Part shown: piece after piece, positions 63,963-64,000 of the stretch | Numbering within the stretch: position 1 is the stretch's first letter | Layout: every line of letters starts with the position of its first letter | Notes under the pieces: model-generated | What the model was told of the DNA's origin: nothing | The model's input: the letters and a program-made list of their open reading frames with translations, nothing else | The model's database searches: none | Source of the DNA: Reichenbachiella sp. 5M10 | GTDB lineage: Bacteria; Bacteroidota; Bacteroidia; Cytophagales; Cyclobacteriaceae | Assembly: GCF_002742335.1 (NCBI RefSeq) | Contig: NZ_MDGR01000007.1 | Coordinates: 2,050,501-2,114,500, forward strand | Direction of reading: 5' to 3' | Length of the DNA stretch: 64,000 nucleotides | Made by a program: the position numbers and the translations under genes

Positions 63963-64000
63963 TTATTTCACCTTTACAAAATCGCCCGGGCTTGTACGTG
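63963..64000 (-). CDS. possible 3' end of a minus-strand gene (partial)
   Basis: Open frame from the window edge to TAA at 63963-63965, ending RTSPGDFVKVK. The hairpin just downstream makes a real gene end plausible. Too short to identify. Confidence 0.35.
   Translation of the reverse strand, partial: RTSPGDFVKVK

Overview
The window reads as chromosomal DNA of a marine or free-living member of the Bacteroidota, most likely class Cytophagia. The grounds are: no clear Shine-Dalgarno sequences; two proteins ending in a type IX secretion (Por) sorting domain; an arginine operon with the Bacteroidota-type N-succinylornithine carbamoyltransferase; a fused CcoN-CcoO cbb3 oxidase; carboxynorspermidine-route polyamine genes; and DUF4136, DUF2911, DUF2807 and GSCFA family proteins. 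Most of it is core metabolism. No CRISPR array, insertion sequence, integrase, prophage or tRNA/rRNA gene was seen.

Layout. 0-3 kb: a rubredoxin fused to catalytically empty sulfite-reductase-like half domains, a small membrane protein and a CBS-domain protein. 3-12.1 kb (minus): a compact arginine operon transcribed GNAT-argG-argC-proC-argD-argF'-argB-argE-argH. 12.4-19.5 kb: GSCFA protein, the rpsF-rpsR-rplI ribosomal operon, secreted proteins, surE and mtaB. 19.6-25 kb: dnaG-ribBA-hypothetical operon (minus), then mrp and a NifU-like scaffold (plus). 25-32 kb: an M43 metalloprotease with a sorting domain, ddl, a PASTA-domain membrane protein and a second sorted secreted protein. 31.9-34.2 kb (minus): carboxynorspermidine dehydrogenase and decarboxylase. 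35-51 kb: a respiratory block. A histidine kinase, a receiver-CRP regulator and a peroxiredoxin are read leftward; a Usp-like protein, ccoI, ccoS, hemN, a tandem Usp and then ccoNO-Q-P-G-H plus a SafE-like membrane protein are read rightward. Together these build, metallate and regulate a high-affinity oxidase for low oxygen.

49.9-64 kb: an envelope island. About thirteen minus-strand genes almost all encode exported proteins: three Omp85-type barrels too short to hold POTRA domains, several other outer-membrane barrels, two DUF4136 proteins, a HAD phosphatase lipoprotein and a Cys-type sulfatase. It includes a decayed reading frame at 55.3-55.5 kb.

The most interesting regulatory signal is an FNR-like palindrome (TGAT-N4-ATCA) seen upstream of ccoNO, as a one-mismatch copy in the divergent region between the histidine kinase and the usp-ccoI operon, and again upstream of one Omp85 gene in the envelope island. 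It suggests that the receiver-CRP protein, or another CRP/FNR protein, ties oxygen respiration to part of the island. The most interesting gene is the GNAT protein with a four-cysteine cluster that opens the arginine operon. It is a candidate for the first, N-acylating step, for which no recognisable argA or argJ is present.
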